This document shows, piece by piece, positions 8,450 to 16,345 of a DNA stretch of 64,000 nucleotides (position 1 is the stretch's first letter; each line of letters opens with the position of its first letter). The DNA lies in NCBI RefSeq assembly GCF_015694735.1, contig NZ_JADQDP010000003.1:620001-684000 (forward strand). Reading direction: 5' to 3'. Under the pieces are notes generated by a model that was not told where the DNA came from, ran no database searches, and saw only the letters and a program-made list of their open reading frames with translations. The position numbers and the translations under genes are program-made. The DNA is from Hymenobacter properus. Its GTDB lineage: Bacteria > Bacteroidota > Bacteroidia > Cytophagales > Hymenobacteraceae.

Positions 8450-8550
8450 CTGTCATCCTGAGCGCAGCGAAGGACCTTATCACGGCTGAACTTTTGCAGT
8501 AATTAATGCTCCAAGCGTGATAAGGTCCTTCGCTGCGCTCAGGATGACAG
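8450..8550. repeat. REP-like palindrome, GGACCTT family (copy A)
   Basis: Perfect 35-bp inverted repeat: left arm 8450-8484, right arm 8516-8550, AT-rich loop of 31 nt. The arms contain TGTCATCCTGAGCG and GAAGGACCTTATCACG. The same sequence recurs at 19941, 52674 and 56834, and in a rearranged form at 25213. It lies between the DnaJ/TPR gene and a convergent fasciclin gene, next to a separate terminator. Confidence 0.9.
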
Positions 8551-8555
8551 AAAAT

Positions 8556-8590
8556 AAAAACGCCGCTGGCACGAAGCCAGCGGCGTTTTT
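8556..8590. terminator. Bidirectional rho-independent terminator
   Basis: Stem CGCCGCTGGC / GCCAGCGGCG (8561-8570 and 8576-8585) with a short loop, flanked by an A-run on one side and a T-run on the other. It serves the fasciclin gene on the minus strand and may stop read-through from the DnaJ/TPR gene. Confidence 0.85.
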
Positions 8591-8612
8591 ATTGCCTGCG
8601 AAAAGGCACACA

Positions 8613-9176
8613 TTACATGGGCATCAGCACGGTGTTCACCACGTGAATCACGCCGTTGCTCTGCAGCACGTCGGCGATGGTCACCATCGAAGTGCCGCCT
8701 TTTTCGTCCTTCAGCTCAATGCCTTTGCCTTTCATCATGGCCGTGAGGGTACCGCCTTGCACGGTTTTGAGGGTGGCTTTTCCGCCGCCGTCCTTGATGG
8801 CTTTCATCAGGTCAGCAGCCGTCATGCGGCCCGATACCACGTGGTAGGTCAGGATTTTGGTGAGGGTGGCCTTGTTCTCGGGCTTCACCAGGGTTTCTAC
8901 CGTGCCTTTGGGCAGCTTGTTGAAGGCTTCGTTGGTGGGGGCAAATACAGTGAAGGGGCCGGGGCTGCTCAGGGTTTCGACCAGGCCGGCAGCTTTCACG
9001 GCGGCCACCAGGGTGGTGTGGTCTTTCGAGTTCACGGCGTTTTCCACGATGTTTTTCGTGGGGTACATGGGGGCACCGCCCACCATCACGGTTTTGGTAG
9101 CTTGGGCCGAGACAGTGTGGGTAGCACCAAAGCTAAACAGGGCAACGAAAGCGAGGGAAAACAAAGACTTTTTCAT
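8613..9176 (-). CDS. Secreted fasciclin-domain protein
   Basis: Protein of 187 residues with a Sec signal peptide (MKKSLFSLAFVALFSFG, cut after VSAQ) and a single fasciclin (FAS1) domain over about 40-187. The two conserved FAS1 boxes are present: H1 as GPFTVFAPTNEAFNKLP and H2 as NGVIHVVNTVLMP, with LTYHVVSGRM between them. FAS1 proteins are extracellular or periplasmic adhesion modules. It is monocistronic and ends at a strong bidirectional terminator. There is no lipobox or sorting domain, so it is probably released to the periplasm. Confidence 0.9.
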   Translation of the reverse strand: MKKSLFSLAFVALFSFGATHTVSAQATKTVMVGGAPMYPTKNIVENAVNSKDHTTLVAAVKAAGLVETLSSPGPFTVFAPTNEAFNKLPKGTVETLVKPENKATLTKILTYHVVSGRMTAADLMKAIKDGGGKATLKTVQGGTLTAMMKGKGIELKDEKGGTSMVTIADVLQSNGVIHVVNTVLMPM

Positions 9177-9480
9177 GGATATAGTCAGATGACTGAATGT
9201 TGTGAAAGATGCCTCACCTACGCCACGGCTTGCGTGAGCGGATTGCCTCGGCAGTAAAATTTTTTGGCGGCCCCCGCTTGGCCTTCCCTCAGGCAGGGCG
9301 GACGGCCGCCTTGGAATGCTACATAAAAAAATCAGTATGCACCGGCACAGGTTTATTTATTAAACATTTACTATATTTAATAAATAAACCTGTGCCGGTG
9401 CTTTTGCACTGCCTTGCAGCAGGGCCTGAGGTGCTACCGCCGCGAGGGCCAATTAACTTTTTACCTAACCTTTTACAACC
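9177..9480. other. 304-bp divergent intergenic region with a 25-bp palindrome
   Basis: Separates the fasciclin gene (minus) from the TTHB210-like gene (plus). Apart from the large palindrome at 9340-9400, no gene or known motif is seen. The part next to the plus-strand gene must contain its ribosome-binding and promoter sequences. Confidence 0.4.
9340..9400. repeat. Perfect 25-bp inverted repeat
   Basis: Left arm 9340-9364 and right arm 9376-9400 are exact reverse complements (CACCGGCACAGGTTTATTTA...), with an 11-nt AT-only-plus-C loop. It lies 80 bp upstream of a gene start. A CTTTT tract follows, so it could act as a terminator or attenuator on the plus strand. It does not match the other repeat families in the window. 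Confidence 0.85.
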
Positions 9481-10299
9481 ATGAGAACACTGAAACATCT
9501 CATTGCTTTGATTGCGCAGCCGTTGCTGCTGGCCGGACTCTCCCTGCTGGTGCCGGCCTGCGCCCCGACGGACGTAGTGGCCCCCGCAACGCCCAATGCC
9601 CCGGCCGGAGATGCCAAAGCCGACCTCACCCGCACTTTTTATGGCCCGGCGGTGCCCGTGGGGCAGGGCGTGGCCCGGGCTTGGGAAACGGTGAACGCCG
9701 CCGGAGAGCCCACGGCAATTGGGGTAGATGTGTCGGCCGGCTCGATGCTGAACGCGGGCCCCGCGCCGGCCGAATACGTGCTGCAACTGCCCCGTCAGGT
9801 GGCCGTGCCGCCCTTCGACCACATCGAACTGGGCTGGAACCCGGCCGGGCACGAACCTGATTTTTACATGCTGCCGCACTTCGACATGCATTTTTATATG
9901 ATAACCAAGGCAGCTCAGGCGGCCATTCCTTTTTTGGCGCCGCCGGCATTCGACGTAGCGCCGGCAGCGCAATACATACCCGCGCTCTATGTGCAGGGGC
10001 CGGGGCTGGTGCCCAACATGGGTTCCCACTGGCTGGATGTGCTGGCGCCGGAGCTGCACGGCGAAACCTTCACCAAAACCTTCATCTATGGCACCTACAA
10101 CGGCCACGTCGCTTTCCTGGAGCCCATGTTTACGCGGGCTTACCTGAGCGCCAACCTCAGCCAGACCACGGCCATCCGGCAGCCGGCCGCGGTGGAGCAG
10201 TCGGGCTACTACCCCATGAGCTACACCATCAGCCACGGCACCACGCCGCAGCAATACACCATTTCGCTTGACGGCCTGCGCTACCGCATGGCCCAATAA
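9481..10299 (+). CDS. Secreted lipoprotein-like protein, possible TTHB210-like (DUF5602) domain
   Basis: Protein of 272 residues with an N-terminal hydrophobic segment ending in LLVPAC, a plausible lipobox with Cys27, followed by an Ala/Pro-rich linker. The remainder is a globular domain with His-rich segments (LPHFDMHFYMI, IELGWNPAGHEPDFYM, GSHWLDVLAPELHG) and YGTYNGHVAFLEPMFT. These features resemble the TTHB210-like domain family. The assignment is from memory of motif style and is tentative. The clustered histidines suggest metal binding. It stands between two large palindromes and upstream of the stress cluster. Confidence 0.55.
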   Translation: MRTLKHLIALIAQPLLLAGLSLLVPACAPTDVVAPATPNAPAGDAKADLTRTFYGPAVPVGQGVARAWETVNAAGEPTAIGVDVSAGSMLNAGPAPAEYVLQLPRQVAVPPFDHIELGWNPAGHEPDFYMLPHFDMHFYMITKAAQAAIPFLAPPAFDVAPAAQYIPALYVQGPGLVPNMGSHWLDVLAPELHGETFTKTFIYGTYNGHVAFLEPMFTRAYLSANLSQTTAIRQPAAVEQSGYYPMSYTISHGTTPQQYTISLDGLRYRMAQ

Positions 10300-10357
10300 G
10301 CACGCACCGACTGCCTGGCGCCGCGGGCCGCCCGCCCGGCACGCGGCGCCTCGACTT

Positions 10358-10434
10358 AAACAGCCGGCGGTGGGGCACGGGCAAAAGCAGCGCAACAACT
10401 GTCGCTATTGCCCGTGCTCCACCGCCGGCTGTTT
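10358..10434. terminator. 27-bp inverted repeat, probable terminator
   Basis: Arms 10358-10384 (AAACAGCCGGCGG...) and 10408-10434 are complementary with one mismatch, and the outer ends are AAA/TTT. It is 58 bp downstream of the TTHB210-like gene stop. It may be a strong terminator or another one-off palindromic element. Confidence 0.6.
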
Positions 10435-10484
10435 GACAGAAGCGGACCTGAGATTCCGTTTTGCGATGAAAAAAAGCCGAAGCA

Positions 10485-10498
10485 CTGATTTTAATCAT
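10485..10498. promoter_or_regulatory. FNR/CRP-like operator box 1
   Basis: CTGATTTTAATCAT, with the dyad core TGATT-TT-AATCA, matches the FNR-type layout TTGAT-N4-ATCAA. It lies 80 bp upstream of the small gene at 10578 that precedes the antiporter, in a strongly AT-rich stretch (10483-10560). The same pattern recurs at 12964 and 16310 in this cluster. Confidence 0.55.
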
Positions 10499-10577
10499 AT
10501 TAAATTATATATTTAAATTTTATCTTTAATAAGAATTATTTGCATTAATACGCATTGATACACCCCTCCCCGACGCC

Positions 10578-10871
10578 ATGAAAACAGCTGCGCATCATCC
10601 GCAATTTCATCTGGCCGAGGACATTCAGGCCAACCTAAGTGAGCTGCGCCGCAAGTATGCCCGGCAGCTCCAGAAGCCACTGGCCCATACTGTTCACAAG
10701 CTCAACCACCGCCTGGCCAAGCTGCTGGACGAGCACACCCTGGCCCACCACCGCAAGGACGCCCGCAAGATTGCGCGGTACCTGGTGGCCAGCCTCGGCA
10801 ATTCGTTCAGCCAAGGGCCGGGGGCCCAAGGGTCACACACTGCCAAACGGAAAAAACGGCCGTCGGCCTGA
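10578..10871 (+). CDS. Small basic hypothetical protein
   Basis: Protein of 97 residues, helical, rich in His, Lys, Arg and Ala, with no signal peptide or membrane segment. Visible features are a charged helix (ELRRKYARQLQKPLAHTVHKL), a His-rich turn (DEHTLAHHRKDARKIARYL) and a basic tail (AKRKKRPSA). The family is not recognised. It lies 56 bp upstream of the antiporter gene and shares its FNR-like promoter region, so the two are probably co-transcribed. A nucleic-acid-binding or regulatory role is possible but unsupported. Confidence 0.55.
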   Translation: MKTAAHHPQFHLAEDIQANLSELRRKYARQLQKPLAHTVHKLNHRLAKLLDEHTLAHHRKDARKIARYLVASLGNSFSQGPGAQGSHTAKRKKRPSA

Positions 10872-10927
10872 GGCCCCGGTGGCCCTCTCCCATCACCTCA
10901 TTTGCGCGCCTTGCGGCGCGGGGAGCC

Positions 10928-12967
10928 ATGAACAACACGCTGCTGCACGATTTGCTGATTATCCTGCTGCTGTCGGTGGGCGTCACGCTGGTGTTCAACC
11001 GCATCAAGCTGCCGTCCATCATCGGCTTTCTGGTGACGGGAATGCTGGCCGGGCCCTACGCGTTGGGGCTGGTGAAAGCCCCGCAGCAGGTAGACCAGGT
11101 GGCCGAGCTGGGCGTGGTGCTGCTCATGTTCACCATCGGGCTGGAGTTCTCGGTGCAGAGCTTGGCGCGCATCCGGCGGGCGGTTTTTCTGGGGGGCACG
11201 CTGCAGGTGGGGCTCACGGTGGCGGCCGTGGCGGTGCTGAGCCTGGCAGCGGGCAGCTCGGTGGGCACGGCGGTGTTTTGGGGGTTTCTGCTGTCGCTGA
11301 GCAGCACGGCCATCGTGCTCAAGCTCATGCAGGAGCGCATGGAAGTGGACTCGATGCACGGGCAGATAGTGCTGGCCATCCTGCTGTTTCAGGACCTGGT
11401 GGTGGTGCCCATGATGCTGCTGGTGCCGCTGCTGAGCGGGCATACCCAGGGCAGCCCCTGGCTGGCACTGGGCTTAATGCTGGTTAAAATTATGGGCGTG
11501 CTGGCGGCGGTGGTGCTGGGCGCGCGCTACCTCATGCCACGCCTGCTGCTGGCCGTGGCCCGCACACGCAGCCGCGAGCTGTTTCTGCTCACCATCATCG
11601 GCACCTGCCTGGGCGTGGGCTGGCTCACCGAAGTAGCAGGCCTTTCGATGGCGCTGGGCGCTTTTTTGGCCGGGCTCATCATTTCCGAATCGGAGTACAG
11701 CTACGAGGCGGTGAGCAACGTGCTGCCCTTCCGCGAAATTTTTGCCAGCTTCTTTTTCGTGTCCATCGGCATGTTGTTCGACGTGCACGTGCTGCTCGAC
11801 CGGCCGGTGGCCATTGTGCTGCTCACCACGGGGGTAATATTGCTGAAAATGCTGCTCACGCCGGTGGCCACCGTGAGCTTGCGCGCGCCCGTGGGCGAGG
11901 TGCTACTCACGGGGCTGGCGCTGGCGCAGGTGGGCGAGTTTTCGTTTGTGCTGTCGCGGGCGGGCCTGCAGGCCGGGTTGATTCAGCCGAGCAGCTACCA
12001 GGTTTTTCTGGCCATTTCGGTGCTCACCATGTGCTGCACGCCCGGCGTGCTGGCCGGCGCCCGGCCCCTGGTGGACTGGGTGATGCGCCTGTCCTGGCCG
12101 CTGCGCTACGAGCGCCACCTGCACCGCAGCGCCCCACCGGCCGGGCTAGTCCTGCCCGCGCCCGAAACCCGGCTCAGCGACCACCTCGTGATAGTGGGCT
12201 ACGGGCTGAACGGCCGCAACCTGGTGCGCGCGGCCAAATTCGCCAAGCTCACCTACGTCATCCTCGAAGCCGACGCCGACAAAGTGCACCGCGGCCTGAA
12301 GCGCGGCGAGCACATCGTGTACGGCGACGTGACCCACGAGCACGTGCTCGAGCACCTGGGCGTGGCGCGGGCGCGGGTGGTAGTCATTGCCATATCCGAC
12401 CCGGCGGCCACCGTGCGGGCCGTGGCCACCATCCGGCGCATCAACCCCACGGGCTGCATTCTGGTGCGCAGCCTCTACGTGTACGAGCGCAAAAACCTCT
12501 ATCACGCCGGCGCCACCGAAGTCATTGCCCAGGAGCAGGAAACCTCGCTCGAAATGCTGGCCCACGTGCTCACGCGCTTCGTGGTGCCTCTGCACGACAT
12601 CGAGAAGCTCATCGACGAGCTCCGGCACGGCAGCCACGCCATGCTGCGGCCCCACTCCATCAACCGGGCGGCGTGGTCGAGCATTCACGTGTGCCTGGCC
12701 GGGGCCGAGATGGCCTCGGTAGATGTCGAAACCGACCCGCAGCATTGCCTCGATGGCGAAACCCTGTCGGAACGGACCGTGCGCGAGCGGTTCAACCTGT
12801 GCCTGCTGGCCATCCGGCGCAACGGCACCATGCTGGAACCCATCACCACCAGCACCCTCATCGAGCTGCACGATACGCTGTACGTGTTCGGCAAGCCCTC
12901 CAAAGTAGCGCAGCTGGAACAAGAGCTGCAGGCCATGGCCGCCTTGAGCCCAGAGCTGGCAACCTGA
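10928..12967 (+). CDS. Kef-type cation:proton antiporter with TrkA-N and TrkA-C domains
   Basis: Inner-membrane antiporter of the CPA2 family, 679 residues. Residues about 5-385 hold around twelve membrane helices (IIGFLVTGMLAGPYALGLV, LLMFTIGLEFSV, GFLLSLSSTAIVLKLMQE, FQDLVVVPMMLL, ALGAFLAGLIISES). A Rossmann TrkA-N/RCK domain starts at about 418 (VIVGYGLNGRNLVRAAK) with GDVTHEHVLEHLGV, and binds NAD(H). A TrkA-C domain follows (about 585-670). The family exchanges K+ or Na+ for H+ under ligand control. The stop codon TGA falls inside FNR-like box 2. Its position ahead of four universal stress proteins suggests pH and ion homeostasis during stress. Confidence 0.9.
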   Translation: MNNTLLHDLLIILLLSVGVTLVFNRIKLPSIIGFLVTGMLAGPYALGLVKAPQQVDQVAELGVVLLMFTIGLEFSVQSLARIRRAVFLGGTLQVGLTVAAVAVLSLAAGSSVGTAVFWGFLLSLSSTAIVLKLMQERMEVDSMHGQIVLAILLFQDLVVVPMMLLVPLLSGHTQGSPWLALGLMLVKIMGVLAAVVLGARYLMPRLLLAVARTRSRELFLLTIIGTCLGVGWLTEVAGLSMALGAFLAGLIISESEYSYEAVSNVLPFREIFASFFFVSIGMLFDVHVLLDRPVAIVLLTTGVILLKMLLTPVATVSLRAPVGEVLLTGLALAQVGEFSFVLSRAGLQAGLIQPSSYQVFLAISVLTMCCTPGVLAGARPLVDWVMRLSWPLRYERHLHRSAPPAGLVLPAPETRLSDHLVIVGYGLNGRNLVRAAKFAKLTYVILEADADKVHRGLKRGEHIVYGDVTHEHVLEHLGVARARVVVIAISDPAATVRAVATIRRINPTGCILVRSLYVYERKNLYHAGATEVIAQEQETSLEMLAHVLTRFVVPLHDIEKLIDELRHGSHAMLRPHSINRAAWSSIHVCLAGAEMASVDVETDPQHCLDGETLSERTVRERFNLCLLAIRRNGTMLEPITTSTLIELHDTLYVFGKPSKVAQLEQELQAMAALSPELAT

Positions 12968-12977
12968 TTAAAATCAT
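12964..12977. promoter_or_regulatory. FNR/CRP-like operator box 2
   Basis: CTGATTAAAATCAT, with the perfect dyad TGATT-AA-AATCA, overlaps the antiporter stop codon and lies about 200 bp upstream of the first universal stress gene. It has the same spacing and flanks as boxes 1 and 3. Confidence 0.55.
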
Positions 12978-13173
12978 GTTTTAAATATATTTAATTCAGC
13001 ATATTGTCAACAATAAAAGGCTTGATTGCCTAACGCCATCTGGAGCTGGACCAGTGCCATTACGCCCCGGTTTCAGCTTGTCGCAAATGGCCGCACCGCT
13101 CGCCTTTTTCCGCACGTGCCAACCCGGCACGGCCCGCATATTAAGCTTCTAGCTCACCACCTTTTTTCTCGTC

Positions 13174-14031
13174 ATGGCACCATCCATTCTGGTTCTCGTC
13201 AATTCCTCGGCATCGGCCGAGCGGGCCGCCCGCTACGCCGCCGAACTCGGCGCCCCCCTCGGCGCCCACCTCACGCTGCTTCACCTGCCCGCGCTGGTGG
13301 CGGCACCGGCCCTGCCCGTGCTGCTGGCCCCCGAGCTGGCCGGCGCGGCAGCCCCGACCGCCGGGCACGAGCGCGCCGAGCAGCTGGCCGGCCTGCAAGC
13401 CCTGGCCCGCCAGCTGCCCATCCCGGCCACCTTCGAAGAAGCAACCGGCCCCGTGTGCAGCGCCCTGGCCGCCGCCGTGCGCCAGCACCGCCCCCAGCTG
13501 CTGGTGCTGGGCCTCAGCCCCGAGCACGACCTGCTCGACCACCTGCTGCACCACCAGCTGCTGCCGACGCTGCGTGCCACGCACCTGCCCGTGCTGCTGG
13601 TGCCCGAGGCAGCACCCGCGCCCGGGGAGCCCCAGCGCCTGCTTTTCGCCCTCGACGGTGCGCCCTTTACACCCAACGCGGCTGCGCGGCACCTGGCGCC
13701 CCTGCTCGCGGCCAGCCCCAGCACCTACATCGTTACGCACGTGCTCGACGAAGACGAGGCTCAGGAGGCCACTGGCAGGCTATTGCTGGCCGAGCTGCGA
13801 GCCAGCCTGCTTCTGCCCACCCAGGCGCCCGTGCAGCTGTACCAGGTAGCGGAGCACTCGCCCGCCGCCGGCATCCTGCGCGCCTGCGAAGACACCTACG
13901 CCGACTTGGTGGTGCTCATGGCCCGCCCGCGCAGCTTCCTGAAACAGCTGTTTCACCGGAGCGTGACGGCGCGGGTGCTGCGCCATTGCCAGGTACCGGT
14001 GCTGCTGCTTCCCACCGAAGAGGCCGGCTAA
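13174..14031 (+). CDS. Tandem-domain universal stress protein
   Basis: Cytoplasmic protein of 285 residues made of two UspA-like domains (about 1-145 and 150-285). Domain 1 begins PSILVLVNSSASAERAARYA and ends HLPVLLVPEA; domain 2 begins PQRLLFALDGAPFTP and ends FHRSVTARVLRHCQVPVLLLP. The canonical GxxGx9G(S/T) ATP loop is not evident, which is usual for this Bacteroidota subtype. A 197-bp upstream region carries FNR-like box 2. It faces a second Usp gene across a large perfect palindrome. A role in stress or low-energy survival is inferred. Confidence 0.9.
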   Translation: MAPSILVLVNSSASAERAARYAAELGAPLGAHLTLLHLPALVAAPALPVLLAPELAGAAAPTAGHERAEQLAGLQALARQLPIPATFEEATGPVCSALAAAVRQHRPQLLVLGLSPEHDLLDHLLHHQLLPTLRATHLPVLLVPEAAPAPGEPQRLLFALDGAPFTPNAAARHLAPLLAASPSTYIVTHVLDEDEAQEATGRLLLAELRASLLLPTQAPVQLYQVAEHSPAAGILRACEDTYADLVVLMARPRSFLKQLFHRSVTARVLRHCQVPVLLLPTEEAG

Positions 14032-14061
14032 CGCATCGGCCTGGTGGCGAAGCATAGCAGC

Positions 14062-14146
14062 AAAAGCATCGGGCTAAAAAGCCGCGGCGTGACGACAGAT
14101 AAGCAGCTTCTGTCGTCACGCCGCGGCTTTTTAGCCCGATGCTTTT
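14062..14146. terminator. Perfect 38-bp palindrome between convergent Usp genes
   Basis: Arms 14062-14099 and 14109-14146 are exact reverse complements with a 9-nt loop. They include GGCTAAAAAGCCGCGGCG and end in AAAA/TTTT. The site, 30 bp after one stop and 74 bp before the other, makes it a bidirectional terminator. The stem is much longer than termination needs. Confidence 0.75.
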
Positions 14147-14219
14147 CTTCCAAATCTGAAACCGCCCCTGGAGATTTCGCAAGCCGATGCATTGCGGCCT
14201 CTCTCCTACGCCAGTGTGT

Positions 14220-15110
14220 TTAGGCGATGGCAGTGGCGGCGGCATGCTCGGCCGCGGTGGGGCGGTGCGCTTCGCCGGCAGTGGGCAGCACCAGCACCGG
14301 CACGGGGCAGCGCCCCAGCAGCCGGGCCGTCACGCTCCGGTGAAACAGTTCGCTCATGAAGCTGCGCTCGCGGGCCAGCATCACCACCACTTCGGCCGGC
14401 GCCTCCAGGGCCGCCGTAAGCAGGCCCTGGGCATAATCGCTGTCGACGTAGCCCTGTAGCTCGGGGTTGCTGAACTCGACCAGGCCGCTGTTGCGCACGG
14501 CCCGCAGCGCCTCAGCGCAGCCATCGTCATCATCGACTCCGGCCGAGACGTAGGCCACCACAAACTCGGTGCCCAGCAAAGCCAGCGCGGGGCACAGGGC
14601 CTTGCTGGCCGGGCCCAGGGTGAAGGGCTCACGGTCGGCGGCAATGAGGAAGCGGTGCGGGGGCGTGTCGGCAGGGGCTGAAGTGGGCACGGCCAGCACC
14701 GGGAAATGGCCAACGCGCAACAGCTCGGCGCACATGGTGGCCATGCCGGCAAAGTCGGGGTGGTCCTCGTCGGGCTGGCCCAGCACGAACAGGGCCGGGT
14801 GGTAGCGCGCCGCCAGCTCGCGGGCCACATTGGGCAGCAAATCGGTGGCCATTTCGACCGTGGTGGGCACGTGCAGGCGTTGTGCCAGCTGCCGCAGGGC
14901 CATAGCCGTATCGCTCTGCGCCTGCAGTTCTTGCTGGTGCAGCCGCTCCCCCACCGCACCCACCAGCTCGTAGGGGTCAAACAGGGAGGCGCGGTTCACG
15001 TGCAGCAGCACGAGGTTGCCGCGCACGGCCTGCGCCAGCGTATCGGCATAGCGCATGGCGTGCCGCGCCGGCTCATAAAATCCCGATATAACAATGATAG
15101 TGAGGCACAT
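14220..15110 (-). CDS. Tandem-domain universal stress protein
   Basis: Protein of 296 residues with two Usp domains. The ATG at 15110 (MCLTIIVISGFYEPARHAM) is preferred over a TTG at 15119. Domain 1 contains LVLLHVNRASLFDPYELVG and HFPVLAVPTS. Domain 2 starts HRFLIAADREPFTL and ends FMSELFHRSVTARLLGR, then CPVPVLVLPT. It is a clear paralogue of the other three Usp proteins in the cluster. Its 95-bp upstream gap is AT-rich and holds only a degenerate operator-like sequence, so it may be read from the upstream minus-strand Usp gene. Confidence 0.88.
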   Translation of the reverse strand: MCLTIIVISGFYEPARHAMRYADTLAQAVRGNLVLLHVNRASLFDPYELVGAVGERLHQQELQAQSDTAMALRQLAQRLHVPTTVEMATDLLPNVARELAARYHPALFVLGQPDEDHPDFAGMATMCAELLRVGHFPVLAVPTSAPADTPPHRFLIAADREPFTLGPASKALCPALALLGTEFVVAYVSAGVDDDDGCAEALRAVRNSGLVEFSNPELQGYVDSDYAQGLLTAALEAPAEVVVMLARERSFMSELFHRSVTARLLGRCPVPVLVLPTAGEAHRPTAAEHAAATAIA

Positions 15111-15136
15111 GATTGACAATTTATTTTAAATAAACG

Positions 15137-15176
15137 AGCAAAACTGTCAGGCTGAGCGCAGCCGGAGCATGACGTT
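15137..15176. repeat. Degenerate, internally deleted REP-like element
   Basis: CTGTCAGGCTGAGCGCAGCC followed directly by GGAGCATGACGTT combines the left end of the GAAGCATCTCT-type repeat with the last bases of its right end. The loop and most of the right arm are missing. It fits a decayed copy of the repeats at 29112 and 48476. Confidence 0.5.
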
Positions 15177-15205
15177 CTCTTTTACCATCGCAACATCTCC
15201 TCTCT

Positions 15206-16075
15206 TTAGATAACCCAGTTTGGCAGCGGCGCGGGCTCCGGCGATGGCAGCCGGGCTGCCAACAGCAACACGGGCACCCGCGAGTGACGCAACACGTGGT
15301 CGATGACGCTGCCGCGGAAAAGCTTGTGTACCCAGCCGTGGCCCTGGTCGAGCAGGGCCAGCACATCAGCGTGCAAGTCGCTCACGGCCTCCAGCACACC
15401 CGAGGCGGGCAGCTCGCTCTGCACTTTATGCAGGCCGCACCGGGGCATGCAGGCGGCCAGGCCGCTCTTCTGGGCGGCGCGCAGGCCCTCCCAGCCGCCG
15501 GTGTTTTCTTCGGGCGGCAATACGGTGACGGCCACAATGTCAAGAGCCAGCACGTCGAGCAGGGCCGCCACGGCCTGGGCCGGTGGCTCCAGTTGAAACG
15601 GCCGGTCTTCGATGGCCAGCAGCAGGCGCTGGGGCAGGCGCAGGGCGGCATCGGGCAGGTGCTCGGGCACCAGCAGCAGCGGGTAGCCGGTTTGGGCTGC
15701 CAAAGGCCGCGAGCGGTTGCTAAACCACTCGCTGAACCAGCCTTCCGTTTCGGTGAGGCCGGCTACTACCAGCAGCGGCCGGTACTTGTCGAGGGCCTCG
15801 CCGATGGCGCCGGGCCAGTCGGCTTCCAGCACTTCGGCCGTGGCCGCCACGGGCAGGGATTTGGCCACCTGCTGCAGGCTGCGCTGGGTTTCGGGCGCGT
15901 ACTGCGGGTCCATCACGGGCAGCACGAGGCCGTACTCGGTGGTGATGGGCGTGGGGCTGTACACGTGCACGAGGTGCAGGTCGGCTTGCAGCGGGGCGGC
16001 CAGCACGGCGGCGTAGGCCCGGGCCCGCTCCGCCGCGAGCGAAAAATCAGTGAGAACGACGATGTTGTGGCTCAT
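15206..16075 (-). CDS. Tandem-domain universal stress protein
   Basis: Protein of 289 residues. Domain 1 begins MSHNIVVLTDFSLAAERA with LHLVHVYSPTPI; domain 2 begins PQRLLLAIEDRPFQL and ends LFRGSVIDHVLRHSRVPVLL. It differs more from the other paralogues at its C-terminus, where a Pro-rich tail (PSPEPAPLPNWVI) is added. It is the first of two minus-strand Usp genes, 95 bp apart. FNR-like box 3 lies about 235 bp upstream of its start. Confidence 0.88.
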   Translation of the reverse strand: MSHNIVVLTDFSLAAERARAYAAVLAAPLQADLHLVHVYSPTPITTEYGLVLPVMDPQYAPETQRSLQQVAKSLPVAATAEVLEADWPGAIGEALDKYRPLLVVAGLTETEGWFSEWFSNRSRPLAAQTGYPLLLVPEHLPDAALRLPQRLLLAIEDRPFQLEPPAQAVAALLDVLALDIVAVTVLPPEENTGGWEGLRAAQKSGLAACMPRCGLHKVQSELPASGVLEAVSDLHADVLALLDQGHGWVHKLFRGSVIDHVLRHSRVPVLLLAARLPSPEPAPLPNWVI

Positions 16076-16309
16076 GGCAATCAGCAGAAAAGAGTGAGGG
16101 CGCGGAGGAAATGGGCGGTGTCAGGCCGCCCATTTCCATTCCGGTTAAGCGTCGGTTTTTCGGCCGGCGCCCATGAAGCTGCGTCGAAGGCTCCTGCAGG
16201 CGCGGTACCGCGGCAGCCCGCCCAACCACCTGCCCGGCACCCGCCAACGCACCTTTCCAAAAATCGTCAATTTCTTCTCTTAAACCCCTGATTTAGATTA
16301 CCTGAGCGG

Positions 16310-16323
16310 CTGATTTTTATCAT
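16310..16323. promoter_or_regulatory. FNR/CRP-like operator box 3
   Basis: CTGATTTTTATCAT has the same CTGAT-N4-ATCAT layout as boxes 1 and 2, with one imperfect inner pair. A half-matching copy (CTGATTTAGATTAC) lies just upstream at 16288. It falls in the 270-bp gap upstream of the minus-strand Usp gene at 15206-16075. Confidence 0.45.
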
Positions 16324-16345
16324 GCCGCCAGGGTGTAGGGTTTAC

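Noticed and set aside
15100..15125. Fourth FNR-like box (TGATTGACAATT) before the Usp gene at 14220
   Set aside because: The second half-site does not match ATCA and the spacing differs; too degenerate to count.
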